A stretch of DNA of 64,000 nucleotides. Source: Bhargavaea cecembensis. GTDB lineage: Bacteria > Bacillota > Bacilli > Bacillales_A > Planococcaceae. Position 1 is the stretch's first letter; the number at the start of each line of letters is the position of its first letter. Positions 24,495 to 31,976 of this stretch are shown piece by piece. The notes below the pieces were generated by a model. The model did no database searches, was not told where the DNA came from, and saw only the letters and a program-made list of their open reading frames with translations. The stretch covers positions 496,001-560,000 of the forward strand of contig NZ_LQNT01000011.1 in the NCBI RefSeq assembly GCF_001619585.1. Reading direction: 5' to 3'. The position numbers and the translations under genes are program-made.

Positions 24495-25507
24495 ATTCCG
24501 ATCTCCTCTCTCCACGTGCGGGCGTTTTTCGTTTCGTTGTACCGGTAAGCCATGTAAATGAATTGCTGTTTTTTGAGTGCGCTCACTCTCAGGAAGGGCA
24601 GGGAAAGATACAGAACATTAATGATGAACCGGTAGGCGGTGGCATCCCTGTCTGCCAGGAACCCGGTCCGTCTGAAGTAATGGATGAACTGCTGGTGAAA
24701 GTCATTCCGGAAGCCGGCATCCAGTTCGTCCACCGACTTTCTGATCGTGTCCAGATAACCTTCATCGACATTCCGGTGGATTTCGGTCTTGTACGAGTCT
24801 GATATCTTTCCCCACACTTCCTTCCATTGCTCAATGTGGGGATCGCCTTGCGCGTCGAGAGCGCCGATATCATGTTCGTGTGTCCGGAACCGCTTTTCGA
24901 AATCAGCCTCGGTATAGGGCAGGTTTTGCTTTTCCGACAGTTCCAGGAACCCCTGGACGTGAGAGATAAACGAAAAGTAGCCTTTGTTTCTCCCCTGGTC
25001 CCGGTAGGTTTCCGAAACGTGATGGAACAGCAGCGGCATAAGCACCGGCATCGGTTCGCCGTCTTCATGCAGCCGGAAGAACACCTCCTCCAGCACCGGC
25101 TGAAGTTCAAAACGCATCTGATGAATGATTCGGGTCAGCGCCGGGTTATGGTAATGGAACCGATTCTCCTCCACCTTCACCGTCCCGTGATCTGCCATCG
25201 TTTCCGGAGCATCTTTCTCTTCCAGCACTGCGATCCGGCTCACCATTTTCCGGTATTGCTCCCGGACTTGCAGGTCGTCACGGGGATCCAGCTGAACCGC
25301 CTCTGCTTCCCGCCTCATACCGGAGGCGAACAGCTCGATGGCTGTGTCATCTGCCGATCCGTCGAAGGTCACCGCAAGATGCGGTCCGGATTCCCAGGAT
25401 CGCGAGATGTAATAGGGAACCCTGACATCCCGCGCCCTGAAAATGACAGTCCGGACAAATGCGGTATCCGTCGCCTTGCTGAAGTTGAAGATTTTCACGT
25501 CTTTCAT
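24491..25507 (-). CDS. Thiopeptide-type biosynthesis protein, divergent (candidate pyridine synthase or elimination enzyme)
   Basis: The 338 residues start at ATG 25507, preceded by AAGAAGGA; ATG 25528 is in frame but has no ribosome site. The N-terminus shows VPYYISRSWESGPHLAVTF, the same strand-turn layout as the FFIRYWQGGPHIRLRY of the 283-aa protein. The end, TAYRFIINVLYLSLPFLRVS followed by ALKKQQFIYMAYRYNE, replaces the usual HxHxxNNRLGI. Loss of that ending in a second family member beside a canonical one is the pattern expected if this is the [4+2] cycloaddition enzyme (TbtD/TclM role). That role is inference. It is the first enzyme gene after the precursor genes. Confidence 0.6.
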   Translation of the reverse strand: MKDVKIFNFSKATDTAFVRTVIFRARDVRVPYYISRSWESGPHLAVTFDGSADDTAIELFASGMRREAEAVQLDPRDDLQVREQYRKMVSRIAVLEEKDAPETMADHGTVKVEENRFHYHNPALTRIIHQMRFELQPVLEEVFFRLHEDGEPMPVLMPLLFHHVSETYRDQGRNKGYFSFISHVQGFLELSEKQNLPYTEADFEKRFRTHEHDIGALDAQGDPHIEQWKEVWGKISDSYKTEIHRNVDEGYLDTIRKSVDELDAGFRNDFHQQFIHYFRRTGFLADRDATAYRFIINVLYLSLPFLRVSALKKQQFIYMAYRYNETKNARTWREEIGI

Positions 25508-25588
25508 GATATCCGCATCCTTCTTCATGATTTTGCCGGGGCCTGTTGCAGGCAGTCCCTCAGCTGTAAGTCGGTTGGAGTGCCGGGC

Positions 25589-25756
25589 TCAGCAAGAGCC
25601 GCAGCAGGAAGTGGAACCGCAAGTGGATGTTGCGCTGCAGGATGTTGAGCCTGAGCTTGCCGTTGTTTCAGGGATGGCGCTCACTTCGTCGAGGTCGAGG
25701 AAGTCGACATCCACTTCGAATTCCTTTTTTGTTTGCTCTTCCGGTTTGTTATTCAT
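25589..25756 (-). CDS. RiPP precursor peptide 3 (55 aa)
   Basis: Not a conventional ORF call: ATG 25756 behind AAGGAGAG, 55 residues. The acidic leader (KKEFEVDVDFLDLDEVSAIP then ETTA) is followed by the core region SSGSTSCSATSTCGSTSCCG then SC. The core is only Ser, Thr, Cys, Gly and Ala with five Cys, the composition of thiazolyl/thiopeptide precursors. Leader wording is close to Bacillus thiocillin leaders (VDVDAMPEN type). The core is identical to that of peptide 2, and the DNA from the KKEFEV codons to the stop is nearly identical. A small GCCTG-CAA-CAGGC hairpin lies between this gene and the next enzyme gene and could set the precursor:enzyme ratio. Confidence 0.9.
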   Translation of the reverse strand: MNNKPEEQTKKEFEVDVDFLDLDEVSAIPETTASSGSTSCSATSTCGSTSCCGSC

Positions 25757-25799
25757 CTGAATCTCTCCTTTATGGTTGGGTTTAGTGGTGGTTCCGGTT

Positions 25800-25979
25800 T
25801 CAGCAGGAGCCGCAGCAGGATGTCGAGCCGCAAGTCGATGTGGCGGAACAGGATGTTGAGCCTGAGCTTGCCGTGGTTTCCGGGATGGCGCTCACTTCGT
25901 CCAGATCGAGGAAGTCCACGTCCACTTCGAATTCCTTCTTCGCCTGTTCATTTGACTGGTTGTTTACTGGTTTGTTCAT
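25800..25979 (-). CDS. RiPP precursor peptide 2 (59 aa)
   Basis: ATG 25979 behind AGGGGAG, 59 residues. The leader begins MNKPVNNQSNEQA, four residues longer than that of peptide 3, then shares FEVDVDFLDLDEVSAIPETT followed by A. The core is SSGSTSCSATSTCGSTSCCG followed by SC, identical to peptide 3. Likely cleavage follows TTA, giving a 22-residue core with five Cys, nine Ser and four Thr. The pair of identical cores on duplicated DNA indicates a recent tandem duplication. Confidence 0.9.
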   Translation of the reverse strand: MNKPVNNQSNEQAKKEFEVDVDFLDLDEVSAIPETTASSGSTSCSATSTCGSTSCCGSC

Positions 25980-26028
25980 TGGTATCTCCCCTTTTGTTTG
26001 ATGGATGGTTTTCGGCAGGTCCTTGCCG

Positions 26029-26190
26029 TCAGCATGAGCTGCAGCAAGAGGTTGAACCGCATGTGGAGGTCGCCGAACAGCCGGACACCCCGGAACTTGC
26101 CGTTGTTTCAGGGATGGCGCTCACTTCATCAAGATCAAGGAATTCCACCTCGATCTCGAACCCCTCCGACTTCTGTTGTTGATCATGCAT
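26029..26190 (-). CDS. RiPP precursor peptide 1 (53 aa)
   Basis: ATG 26190 behind AAAGGGGG, 53 residues; the longer frame upstream lacks a ribosome site. The leader is MHDQQQKSEG then FEIEVEFLDLDEVSAIPETT followed by A. The core is SSGVSGCSATSTCGSTSCCS followed by SC, differing from peptides 2 and 3 at four of 22 positions (V for S, S for T, G for S, S for G). All five Cys and the SATSTCGSTSCC block are unchanged, so those residues are probably the ones modified or cross-linked. It lies 37 bases after the first gene of the operon. Confidence 0.9.
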   Translation of the reverse strand: MHDQQQKSEGFEIEVEFLDLDEVSAIPETTASSGVSGCSATSTCGSTSCCSSC

Positions 26191-26227
26191 CCTGTTTCCC
26201 CCTTTCAACGAATGCAGGAAGGGCCGA

Positions 26228-26773
26228 TCAATCTCCCGCTTCCGCAATCCATTGAATGCTGAGCAGCGGCAGGTCCGGATGATCCGGCCCGGCTGTCTCC
26301 GGATAGTCGGTCAGATTTCCGTGAAGAGAAAGAACAGAACTTAGTCCGTGTGCAAGTTCCAAGCTCATCCCGCGGAGTCTGTCGGTTTCTTGATCCGGAT
26401 GAATCCCGTTTTGGAAGTAACCGACGGCCAATGGTGTTTTAAGGCCGGAAGGTCCCAGTTGGTGCCTGATCTGGCGGATATCAATCCGATCCGTCAGACG
26501 GAATGCATCTTTCCGAAAATCCGGAACATACACGCCCGGTCCCGGCAGGCCTTCCACCACGCCCTCCCGGAACAGGATGACGCCAGGTGTCAGTTCCCGG
26601 GCCGCCTCCTCTTTCCGCCGGAATGCCTCATACAGCATCTGTGCCAACGTATTCACATGAAGCATCGGTTCGTTTGATTCATGTGCGGCGGGCGTCCGGT
26701 CGCTGCGGAATATCCGGAACGGAACCAGTCTCAGTTCCCGTTTTTCCGGAAGCTGTCCGGCTGCCTTGTTCAT
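26228..26773 (-). CDS. Unrecognised first gene of the RiPP operon (181 aa)
   Basis: It has the best ribosome site in the region (AAAGGAGGTGAAAACAA before ATG 26773) and opens the biosynthetic operon. Visible stretches: LRLVPFRIFRSDRTPAAHES, ELTPGVILFREGVVEGLPG, YVPDFRKDAFRLTDRIDIRQ and GYFQNGIHPDQETDRLRGMS. No family is recognised. There are no membrane helices, no Cys and no known catalytic motif. Being placed just before the precursor genes, it may be a small accessory or leader-handling protein, or a partner of the dehydrogenases. Confidence 0.6.
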   Translation of the reverse strand: MNKAAGQLPEKRELRLVPFRIFRSDRTPAAHESNEPMLHVNTLAQMLYEAFRRKEEAARELTPGVILFREGVVEGLPGPGVYVPDFRKDAFRLTDRIDIRQIRHQLGPSGLKTPLAVGYFQNGIHPDQETDRLRGMSLELAHGLSSVLSLHGNLTDYPETAGPDHPDLPLLSIQWIAEAGD

Positions 26774-26802
26774 TTGTTTTCACCTCCTTTTGGTGTAGCC
26801 CA

Positions 26803-26832
26803 ATCGTAGGACGGTTTAAAAGTAAAGCTCAA
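26803..26832 (-). promoter_or_regulatory. Candidate promoter of the RiPP operon
   Basis: TTGAGC (26832-26827), an 18-base spacer and TACGAT (26808-26803) on the minus strand lie 30 bases before the first gene of the operon. The -10 is imperfect, consistent with an activated promoter. Confidence 0.45.
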
Positions 26833-26848
26833 TAAGTAAAACAAGCAC

Positions 26849-26884
26849 AAAAAAACAGCCGGTTAACAGGCTGCAAACCGGCTG
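26849..26884 (-). terminator. Terminator-like hairpin upstream of the RiPP operon
   Basis: On the minus strand CAGCCGGTT pairs perfectly with AACCGGCTG and is followed by seven Ts. No minus-strand gene lies to its right for 1.9 kb, so it either insulates the operon from antisense transcripts of the regulator or attenuates a longer leader. Confidence 0.75.
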
Positions 26885-26904
26885 ACTTTACTAAAATTCC
26901 GGGG

Positions 26905-26933
26905 TTGAATTGTGACATAAACACGTCGATAAT
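26905..26933 (+). promoter_or_regulatory. Promoter of the 46-aa pre-peptide gene
   Basis: TTGAAT (26905-26910), a 17-base spacer and GATAAT (26928-26933) give a good SigA-type promoter about 80 bases before ATG 27013. Confidence 0.65.
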
Positions 26934-27012
26934 TAACTGAATTTTACTTCTTCTCTTTAACATTTCCTCTCCATTACGATGAAGTTACAAAACGAGCAGG
27001 GAGGAATATACA

Positions 27013-27153
27013 ATGAAAAAAGCAAAAGCAATTCTGTTGAATGTCCTGGTAGTCACAGTGATGGTTCTTCCGGGGATGGCATCTGTAGGGCTGGGGGCTG
27101 ACGACATGATCAATCCTTTTGATAAAGGGGAACGCGGTGAACAATTCCTCTAA
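27013..27153 (+). CDS. Secreted signal-peptide precursor (46 aa) paired with the HTH-TPR regulator
   Basis: ATG 27013 behind GGGAGGA. The product has a classic export signal (MKKAKAILLNVLVVTVMVLP then GMASVGLGA) and a short polar tail, DDMINPFDKGERGEQFL. This is the architecture of Phr/NprX/PapR pre-peptides, which are exported, trimmed and re-imported. It directly precedes, on the same strand, a 435-aa HTH-TPR regulator gene. The active peptide is probably in the last 5-10 residues. No similarity to a known pheromone sequence is recognised, so the signal appears new. Terminator-like hairpins separate it from the regulator. Confidence 0.7.
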   Translation: MKKAKAILLNVLVVTVMVLPGMASVGLGADDMINPFDKGERGEQFL

Positions 27154-27258
27154 ACACGCCTTTCGGACGAATATCGACCGTTTTCACCATACTTTCTAAG
27201 CCAAAACGGTGATTGATGGGAAATTTGTCACCACTATGAATAAGCCTTTAAGATCAAT

Positions 27259-27287
27259 TCCTTCCGCAGCGGAGGAGTTTTTTTTTG
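27259..27287 (+). terminator. Terminator between pre-peptide and regulator genes
   Basis: CCTTCCGC pairs with GCGGAGG (one bulge) and is followed by nine Ts. A second imperfect hairpin (CCGTTTT/AAAACGG, 27178-27210) lies just before it. Regulator expression needs read-through or its own promoter. Confidence 0.7.
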
Positions 27288-27369
27288 TCCATCGAAACTG
27301 TTAGGTAGATTCTGGTTCCATTTAAGGATATTTGAAGGGGATTATTTAGTAATGGAAGGAGTCCATATA

Positions 27370-28677
27370 ATGGAAGTGGGGGAGCGACTGAGACAAATCC
27401 GCATACATAAAGGATTTACGCAGTCTGAGTTGGTCGAGGGGATCTGTTCGGTCACCTACATCAGCCGAATTGAAGGCGGAAAAGCAAAACCGTCAGGACG
27501 GTTTATCAAAGAAGTCGCAGGTAAGCTGGGGGTTCTCCCGTCACTGATCCTGGAGCCGGATAATGATCGGGATGAGCAGGAAGTCGATAAACTCTACGAG
27601 TCGTTCAGATCCGGAAAACCGCTTGATGACTCCGAGGCATCATTCCTTGGAATGACAGCCCTTGAAAATCATTCACCCAAAACGTTTTTCCAGATCTATA
27701 CCATGCTGATCGGACACACATCTTCACAGGAAAACCCGGCCACTGATGTGGAGGAATACGTCCGGCGCTCTGAAAACCTTCTGCCTACTGAGCCGGAACC
27801 TCAGCATGTGGAAATTGCCCTCGATTATTATCGGGCCCTGTCCCGTTTCTACTATTCCAGACAGCAGTTTGAAAAAGCTTACCGCTATGAAAAGATCATC
27901 GAAAAACATCTGGACGACAGCTCTCCCGGCATCGACCATGCGAGGAATTCTTTCAACCTGGCCCTCTCGCGCACACAGCTGGATGATGACACCGATCTGG
28001 AACTTGCCCTTCACTACGGCAAGCAGGCATTGGAGATTTTCCGGCAGGAAGACCATCAGAGGGGTGTTGCGGATTGCCTGACCACATTGTCGATCATCAC
28101 CCACAGAATGGGAGATTTTGAAGACGCGCTTCATTATCTGGATCAGCTGGACGATCAGACGCTCAGCTACCTGGCGGATCTCGATCAGTCCTCGGACGGA
28201 CATGCCACCCTTTCCAAGCGGGCCGTGATCGATTATAACTATGGCCGGATCTATCAGAAGATGGGTGATTCGGGACAGGCCCGATCCTATTTTAAAAAGA
28301 GCCTTGAATTGGACACGCTCGCACAAAACGAAAAGTTTACCACCCCCGTTCTGACGAGGCTTGCGGAGCTATATGCCGAACAGAAAAACTGGGAACGGAC
28401 AGAAAACTACCTCAAACGGGCATTCGACGTAGCCGAACGGTACGACCTGCCGGGATCAAAAGTTCTGCTCCTGCACAAACAGGCCCATCTCCACAAAGTA
28501 AAGGGTGACGAGCCGGCCTATGAAAAAGAGATGCAGAAAGCCATTCAGCTGGCATCCGACTGGAATTTTATCGTGGATGTGAAAGAAATCAGCACGGAAT
28601 TGGCCGATCATTACTATGAAGTCCGTGCATATAAAATGGCCGCAAAGTATTACCGGTTTGCACTTGAAAGAGACTGA
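27370..28677 (+). CDS. NprR-like HTH-TPR quorum-sensing regulator
   Basis: The 435 residues start at ATG 27370, with GGAAGGAG eight bases upstream (ATG 27352 lies inside that site). Residues ~1-60 are an HTH_3 domain (EVGERLRQIRIHKGFTQSEL, then YISRIEGGKAKPSGR). The rest is TPR helices, for example ALDYYRALSRFYYSRQQFEK, YGRIYQKMGDSGQARSYFKK, WERTENYLKRAFDVAERYDL and a final DHYYEVRAYKMAAKYYRFAL. Length and plan match NprR/AimR-type RRNPP sensors, and a secreted pre-peptide gene precedes it. It is divergent from the RiPP operon across a ~0.24 kb control region (26774-27012) plus the pre-peptide gene, so it is the likely regulator of that operon. Confidence 0.85.
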   Translation: MEVGERLRQIRIHKGFTQSELVEGICSVTYISRIEGGKAKPSGRFIKEVAGKLGVLPSLILEPDNDRDEQEVDKLYESFRSGKPLDDSEASFLGMTALENHSPKTFFQIYTMLIGHTSSQENPATDVEEYVRRSENLLPTEPEPQHVEIALDYYRALSRFYYSRQQFEKAYRYEKIIEKHLDDSSPGIDHARNSFNLALSRTQLDDDTDLELALHYGKQALEIFRQEDHQRGVADCLTTLSIITHRMGDFEDALHYLDQLDDQTLSYLADLDQSSDGHATLSKRAVIDYNYGRIYQKMGDSGQARSYFKKSLELDTLAQNEKFTTPVLTRLAELYAEQKNWERTENYLKRAFDVAERYDLPGSKVLLLHKQAHLHKVKGDEPAYEKEMQKAIQLASDWNFIVDVKEISTELADHYYEVRAYKMAAKYYRFALERD

Positions 28678-28717
28678 TCCGTCCCGCTCCCGGTCACGGA
28701 TCTTTTTATTTGCAGTC

Positions 28718-28751
28718 AAAAACGCCAAGTCCGGATTGGACTTGGCGTTTT
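28718..28751. terminator. Bidirectional terminator
   Basis: AAAACGCCAAGTCC pairs perfectly with GGACTTGGCGTTTT between convergent genes. Confidence 0.9.
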
Positions 28752-28761
28752 GATTGGGTCA

Positions 28762-29499
28762 TTAAAGAAAGTTCTCCGCCGCAATCTGGACGATCAGCAG
28801 AAGCGTGACCACCCGCAGGATCGGTTTGACGAATCGCGGATTAATTTTTTCGGCGATATGGACACCGACCCGTGCGCCGGTCAGCGATCCGAGCATAAGC
28901 GCGATGGCAACCGGCCAGATGATGTGGCCCGACGTGATGTAGCCGATCGCCGCTCCGAATGCGCTCGAGAATGTGGCAACACGGACGAATCCGATCGCCC
29001 GGATATAGGAAATGTTCAGGTGGCCGAACAACTGCAGGAGAATCGTCGCCTGGCCTGGCCCGAACAGGCCGTCGTAGATGCCGATGCCAAACAGGCTCGG
29101 AACGGCGGTCTTGCTTGGCTTCAGCTTCGCATCTCCGCTGAAGTCCCCTTTTGAGAGGAAAGAGAAAATGAACGCCACCACCAACAGCACCGAAGCAATC
29201 GTCAGCATCGCCTCTTCACTCAGCCCGTTTGCGATAAAACCGCCGGCAAGACCGCCCGACAGCGATACCGGCATGATCCAGTACAGTTCCCTAAAGGAAA
29301 TCTTCTTCTTCAGGAGGACCGTCAAAAACGTCGAAAGCGAACTGACCGTATTGGAAATCTTGCTCGCCCCGACCGCGGCGTGGACCGGTATGCCGATCAG
29401 AAGCATCGCCGGCAGCGTGATCAATCCGCCGCCCCCGGCAAGCGTCCCGATCGTCACCGCCACGAGCCCGATAAAAAATAGCCCGATGTATTCCATCAC
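28762..29499 (-). CDS. TauE/SafE-family membrane exporter
   Basis: The 245 residues are mostly membrane helices (about eight). They open YIGLFFIGLVAVTIGTLAGG with GGLITLPAMLLIGIPVHAAV, the first glycine-rich repeat of the family. The second half-repeat, SLFGIGIYDGLFGPGQATIL and later FSSAFGAAIGYITSGHIIWP, confirms the inverted duplication of TauE/SafE proteins. Such proteins move sulfite or organosulfonates; the substrate here is not evident. Single gene, convergent with the NprR-like regulator. Confidence 0.9.
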   Translation of the reverse strand: MMEYIGLFFIGLVAVTIGTLAGGGGLITLPAMLLIGIPVHAAVGASKISNTVSSLSTFLTVLLKKKISFRELYWIMPVSLSGGLAGGFIANGLSEEAMLTIASVLLVVAFIFSFLSKGDFSGDAKLKPSKTAVPSLFGIGIYDGLFGPGQATILLQLFGHLNISYIRAIGFVRVATFSSAFGAAIGYITSGHIIWPVAIALMLGSLTGARVGVHIAEKINPRFVKPILRVVTLLLIVQIAAENFL

Positions 29500-29655
29500 C
29501 GCACCTCCCTCTTTCGTTGGTAATATTAGTATACGCCTGTTTTACCTATAAGGAAATTAGAAGGTTTTTATGAATTACAATAACGTTTTCTTATCAATAG
29601 AAATGAGTCCCGACAGGACCGATATCCGTCTAATCATTGAAAAGGAGGTGAGCGC

Positions 29656-30207
29656 TTGGACGTCATGGCACACAGTCCCGCTGAAACCGAGGCTGGTCAC
29701 CGCAAACTGTTCGACGACCTCGTGCGGCGGTATGCGGATGAGCTAAAGCGGATTGCTTACATCTATGTCCATGATCACGCAGAGTGCGAGGACATTGTCC
29801 AGGAAGTGTTTATCAGCTGCTACACGAACCTGGGGAGCTTCCGGCAAGAATCCGAATATAAAACTTGGCTGATCCGAATCACCATCAACAAATGCAAAGA
29901 CCACCATCGGAAATGGAGTTTCCGCAACCTGGTCTACAAGCCGGTAATCGGCCTGTTCAAAACCGGTCCTTCCGCCGAAGAAAAGCTGATGGGCCGCCAC
30001 ATCTCCCAGGAAATGATCGGCCGAGTCTCCGCGCTCCCCGCAAAATACAAGGAAGTGCTGATCCTCTACTATTATCAGGATATGGGTGTAGCAGAAATCG
30101 CCGCGGTTCTCGACATGAACGTCAGCACCGTCAAAACCCGGCTGCAGCGCGGAAGGGAATCCCTGAAGCGTTCACTGGAAAGGAGCAATGTGAATGGATC
30201 CGTTTGA
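29656..30207 (+). CDS. ECF sigma factor
   Basis: The 183 residues carry region 2 (KLFDDLVRRYADELKRIAYI, then HAECEDIVQEVFISCYTNLG) and region 4 (ALPAKYKEVLILYYYQDMGV, then AAVLDMNVSTVKTRLQRGRE). They are linked by a short stretch without extra domains, so it is a SigV/SigM/SigX-like extracytoplasmic-function sigma factor. TTG 29656 is preferred: AAGGAGGTGA is four to five bases upstream, better placed than for ATG 29665. Its 3' end overlaps the next gene, encoding a membrane protein with the plan of an anti-sigma factor. No clear ECF autoregulatory -35 was found; CGTCTA at about 29627 could be a -10. Confidence 0.9.
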   Translation: MDVMAHSPAETEAGHRKLFDDLVRRYADELKRIAYIYVHDHAECEDIVQEVFISCYTNLGSFRQESEYKTWLIRITINKCKDHHRKWSFRNLVYKPVIGLFKTGPSAEEKLMGRHISQEMIGRVSALPAKYKEVLILYYYQDMGVAEIAAVLDMNVSTVKTRLQRGRESLKRSLERSNVNGSV

Positions 30208-30874
30208 CCGGAAAGTTTCATCGGAGCTGAAGCAGTCTGTGAACAGTGAAATCCGGTTCACGGCACGTGAAGAAGAAAGGCTTTACCACTCCATCAATAC
30301 GGAGAGAAAGCGGAAAGCCCGCCCGGTCTATTGGGTAGTCGCTGCGGCAGCCACCGCCCTGTTCATCCTACTAGGGGCTTCATTCCTGACGCCGGACCTG
30401 ACAGAAGAGTTATCGGCATCCCCGGAAACGACCGCCCCGGATCCTGCCATTCCGCCCGCAGATGTCAGTCCGGGTAAATCTACCGCAGTTCTTGCAGATG
30501 ACGGTCTCTGGGAAGAACTCAAAAACGTTGAACTGTCATCCCGTGAGATCAGCCGCAGCGAACGGGCGACCAGCTATGAATTCACCGTTGTGAACCGGTC
30601 TTCCATCCGACTTGTGGACCTCCGGCTGTACGCAAGCTATGACCGGATTGATGACAATCAGATACAGGGAAATCCATTCCGTGCTTCCTTGTTCTCCGAC
30701 CGGGAACTGGCACCGGGCGAAACATACTCCTTCACAACAAGCCTGCCGTCGGCTGTTTTCCGCGAGGACAAGGTGAATCTGGACAGCCTCACCCTCGATT
30801 TGGAAGGATACGCCGGGGAAATGAAACCGGAGCGTTATTTCTCCGTCGGCCGATCGGAAAGTGTTGCGGAATAA
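30194..30874 (+). CDS. Membrane protein, putative anti-sigma factor
   Basis: The 226 residues comprise a cytoplasmic N-terminal ~55 (FDRKVSSELKQSVNSEIRFT, then EEERLYHSINTERKRK), one membrane helix (YWVVAAAATALFILLGASFL) and an external domain after a Ser/Pro/Thr-rich linker. That topology and the 14-base overlap with the ECF sigma gene argue for sigma sequestration in the membrane. The outer domain shows SYEFTVVNRSSIRLVDLRLY, a beta-rich fold like DUF4352 or FxLYD-type domains. No HCC zinc motif is present, so this is not a ZAS-type anti-sigma. Confidence 0.7.
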   Translation: MDPFDRKVSSELKQSVNSEIRFTAREEERLYHSINTERKRKARPVYWVVAAAATALFILLGASFLTPDLTEELSASPETTAPDPAIPPADVSPGKSTAVLADDGLWEELKNVELSSREISRSERATSYEFTVVNRSSIRLVDLRLYASYDRIDDNQIQGNPFRASLFSDRELAPGETYSFTTSLPSAVFREDKVNLDSLTLDLEGYAGEMKPERYFSVGRSESVAE

Positions 30875-30887
30875 GTCCGCTCATGCG

Positions 30888-30925
30888 AAAGCACCCGTGA
30901 TCTGAATGGTCCCGGGTGCTTTTTT
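30888..30925 (+). terminator. Terminator of the sigma operon
   Basis: AAAGCACCCG pairs with CGGGTGCTTT and is followed by a T-tract. Confidence 0.85.
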
Positions 30926-30927
30926 GA

Positions 30928-31878
30928 TTATGAAAGGATAATCTCCCGCTCCCGAGCGGCAAGGCGTGCAATCTCTTCATCGGTACGCGTGAGCCGGTCG
31001 CGGAGTTCACGCAGCACGCGCTCGACATCGGCGAGGACACGGTCCAGCTCGCTTTTTGCCTCCGTGATGCGCGAGTGGACCATCCAGTCCGTGAAGACGT
31101 TGTCGAAGAAAAAGTCCGCGAAGTTCAGGAAGTCTCCCCGGTTGACCGTCAGGCGCTGCTGATCGAATTCCTCGATATCCGCGAGCTCCGACTTGAACCG
31201 TCGCAGGGCGCGCTGGGCGCGGTGGATCTTGTCGTCGGAACTGTTGATGCTGGAATACTTCATGGCCGTGACGATCATGCCGCCCCCGAGGAACGTATCC
31301 CACATCGACATCCCTTCCGCATTGCCGAGCTGGCTCATTGCGGACTGCATCACCCGGCCGGCATCCTGACCGGCGTGGATCGCTTCCTCGATTTCCCGCC
31401 GGAGCGACTGGAGCATCGCCCGCTCATCGGCCACCTGCTGGAGCTTTCTGACTGCATCTTCGTCGTTGTTGCGCATCCACAGTTCTTTTTCCTGCAGGAA
31501 CGCTTCCCAGTCATCATCGAGGAATTCATACTCCGGACGGTCGAGTTCGGCCTTCAGCGCGTCCGTTTCTTCTTCCAGATCCATGAGCACTTTCTCGGCT
31601 TCATTGAACTTCAGCTCTGCTTCCGCCGCCTCATTCAGTTCCTTTTCCATGATTTCATCCATCTTGCCGGTCAGCTGGCGGAACTTGTTGGCAAATGAAA
31701 ATTGTCCAAGCTTCAGGACGTCCTGCTGTTCTTTTGTGAGGCGTGCCTTTAGCCGGTCGTAGTTGCGCCTGGCCTCAGTGCGCTCAGCGTCTTTTGCTTC
31801 ATATCGTTTTTTCATCCGGTCCCGCTCTGTCATCCGCATCCGGAGATCGGTCTGCCGGTCGTAGATTTCTTCCCTCAT
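30928..31878 (-). CDS. Coiled-coil protein of unknown function (316 aa)
   Basis: ATG 31878 is preferred, with GGGGGTG upstream; a longer frame to 31929 adds a leader without a ribosome site. The first ~200 residues are charged heptad-like helices (RQTDLRMRMTERDRMKKRYE, then LMDLEEETDALKAELDRPEY). A Gly/Met patch with a hydrophobic stretch follows at mid-protein (MSMWDTFLGGGMIVTAMKYS), and a second helical part ends in VERVLRELRDRLTRTDEEI. No family name is recalled. The central GGGM segment between two coils might be a membrane-touching hairpin. Likely structural or scaffold. Confidence 0.7.
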   Translation of the reverse strand: MREEIYDRQTDLRMRMTERDRMKKRYEAKDAERTEARRNYDRLKARLTKEQQDVLKLGQFSFANKFRQLTGKMDEIMEKELNEAAEAELKFNEAEKVLMDLEEETDALKAELDRPEYEFLDDDWEAFLQEKELWMRNNDEDAVRKLQQVADERAMLQSLRREIEEAIHAGQDAGRVMQSAMSQLGNAEGMSMWDTFLGGGMIVTAMKYSSINSSDDKIHRAQRALRRFKSELADIEEFDQQRLTVNRGDFLNFADFFFDNVFTDWMVHSRITEAKSELDRVLADVERVLRELRDRLTRTDEEIARLAAREREIILS

Positions 31879-31976
31879 CTTCAGAGCACCCCCTGATTTA
31901 TCTACGATTTTATCACTGCCAGGTTTCATTTCTCTTATCTTGGCATGGGTCAGCAGATTGGCGGGAAATCGAAAAA

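Noticed and set aside
13844-26773. Lantibiotic (lanthipeptide) cluster
   Set aside because: LanB-like enzymes are present but there is no LanC cyclase; YcaO, RRE protein and SagB-type enzymes point to azole chemistry.
29580-29655. ECF autoregulatory promoter before the sigma gene
   Set aside because: CGTCTA is present as a possible -10, but no AAC-type -35 lies at the right distance.
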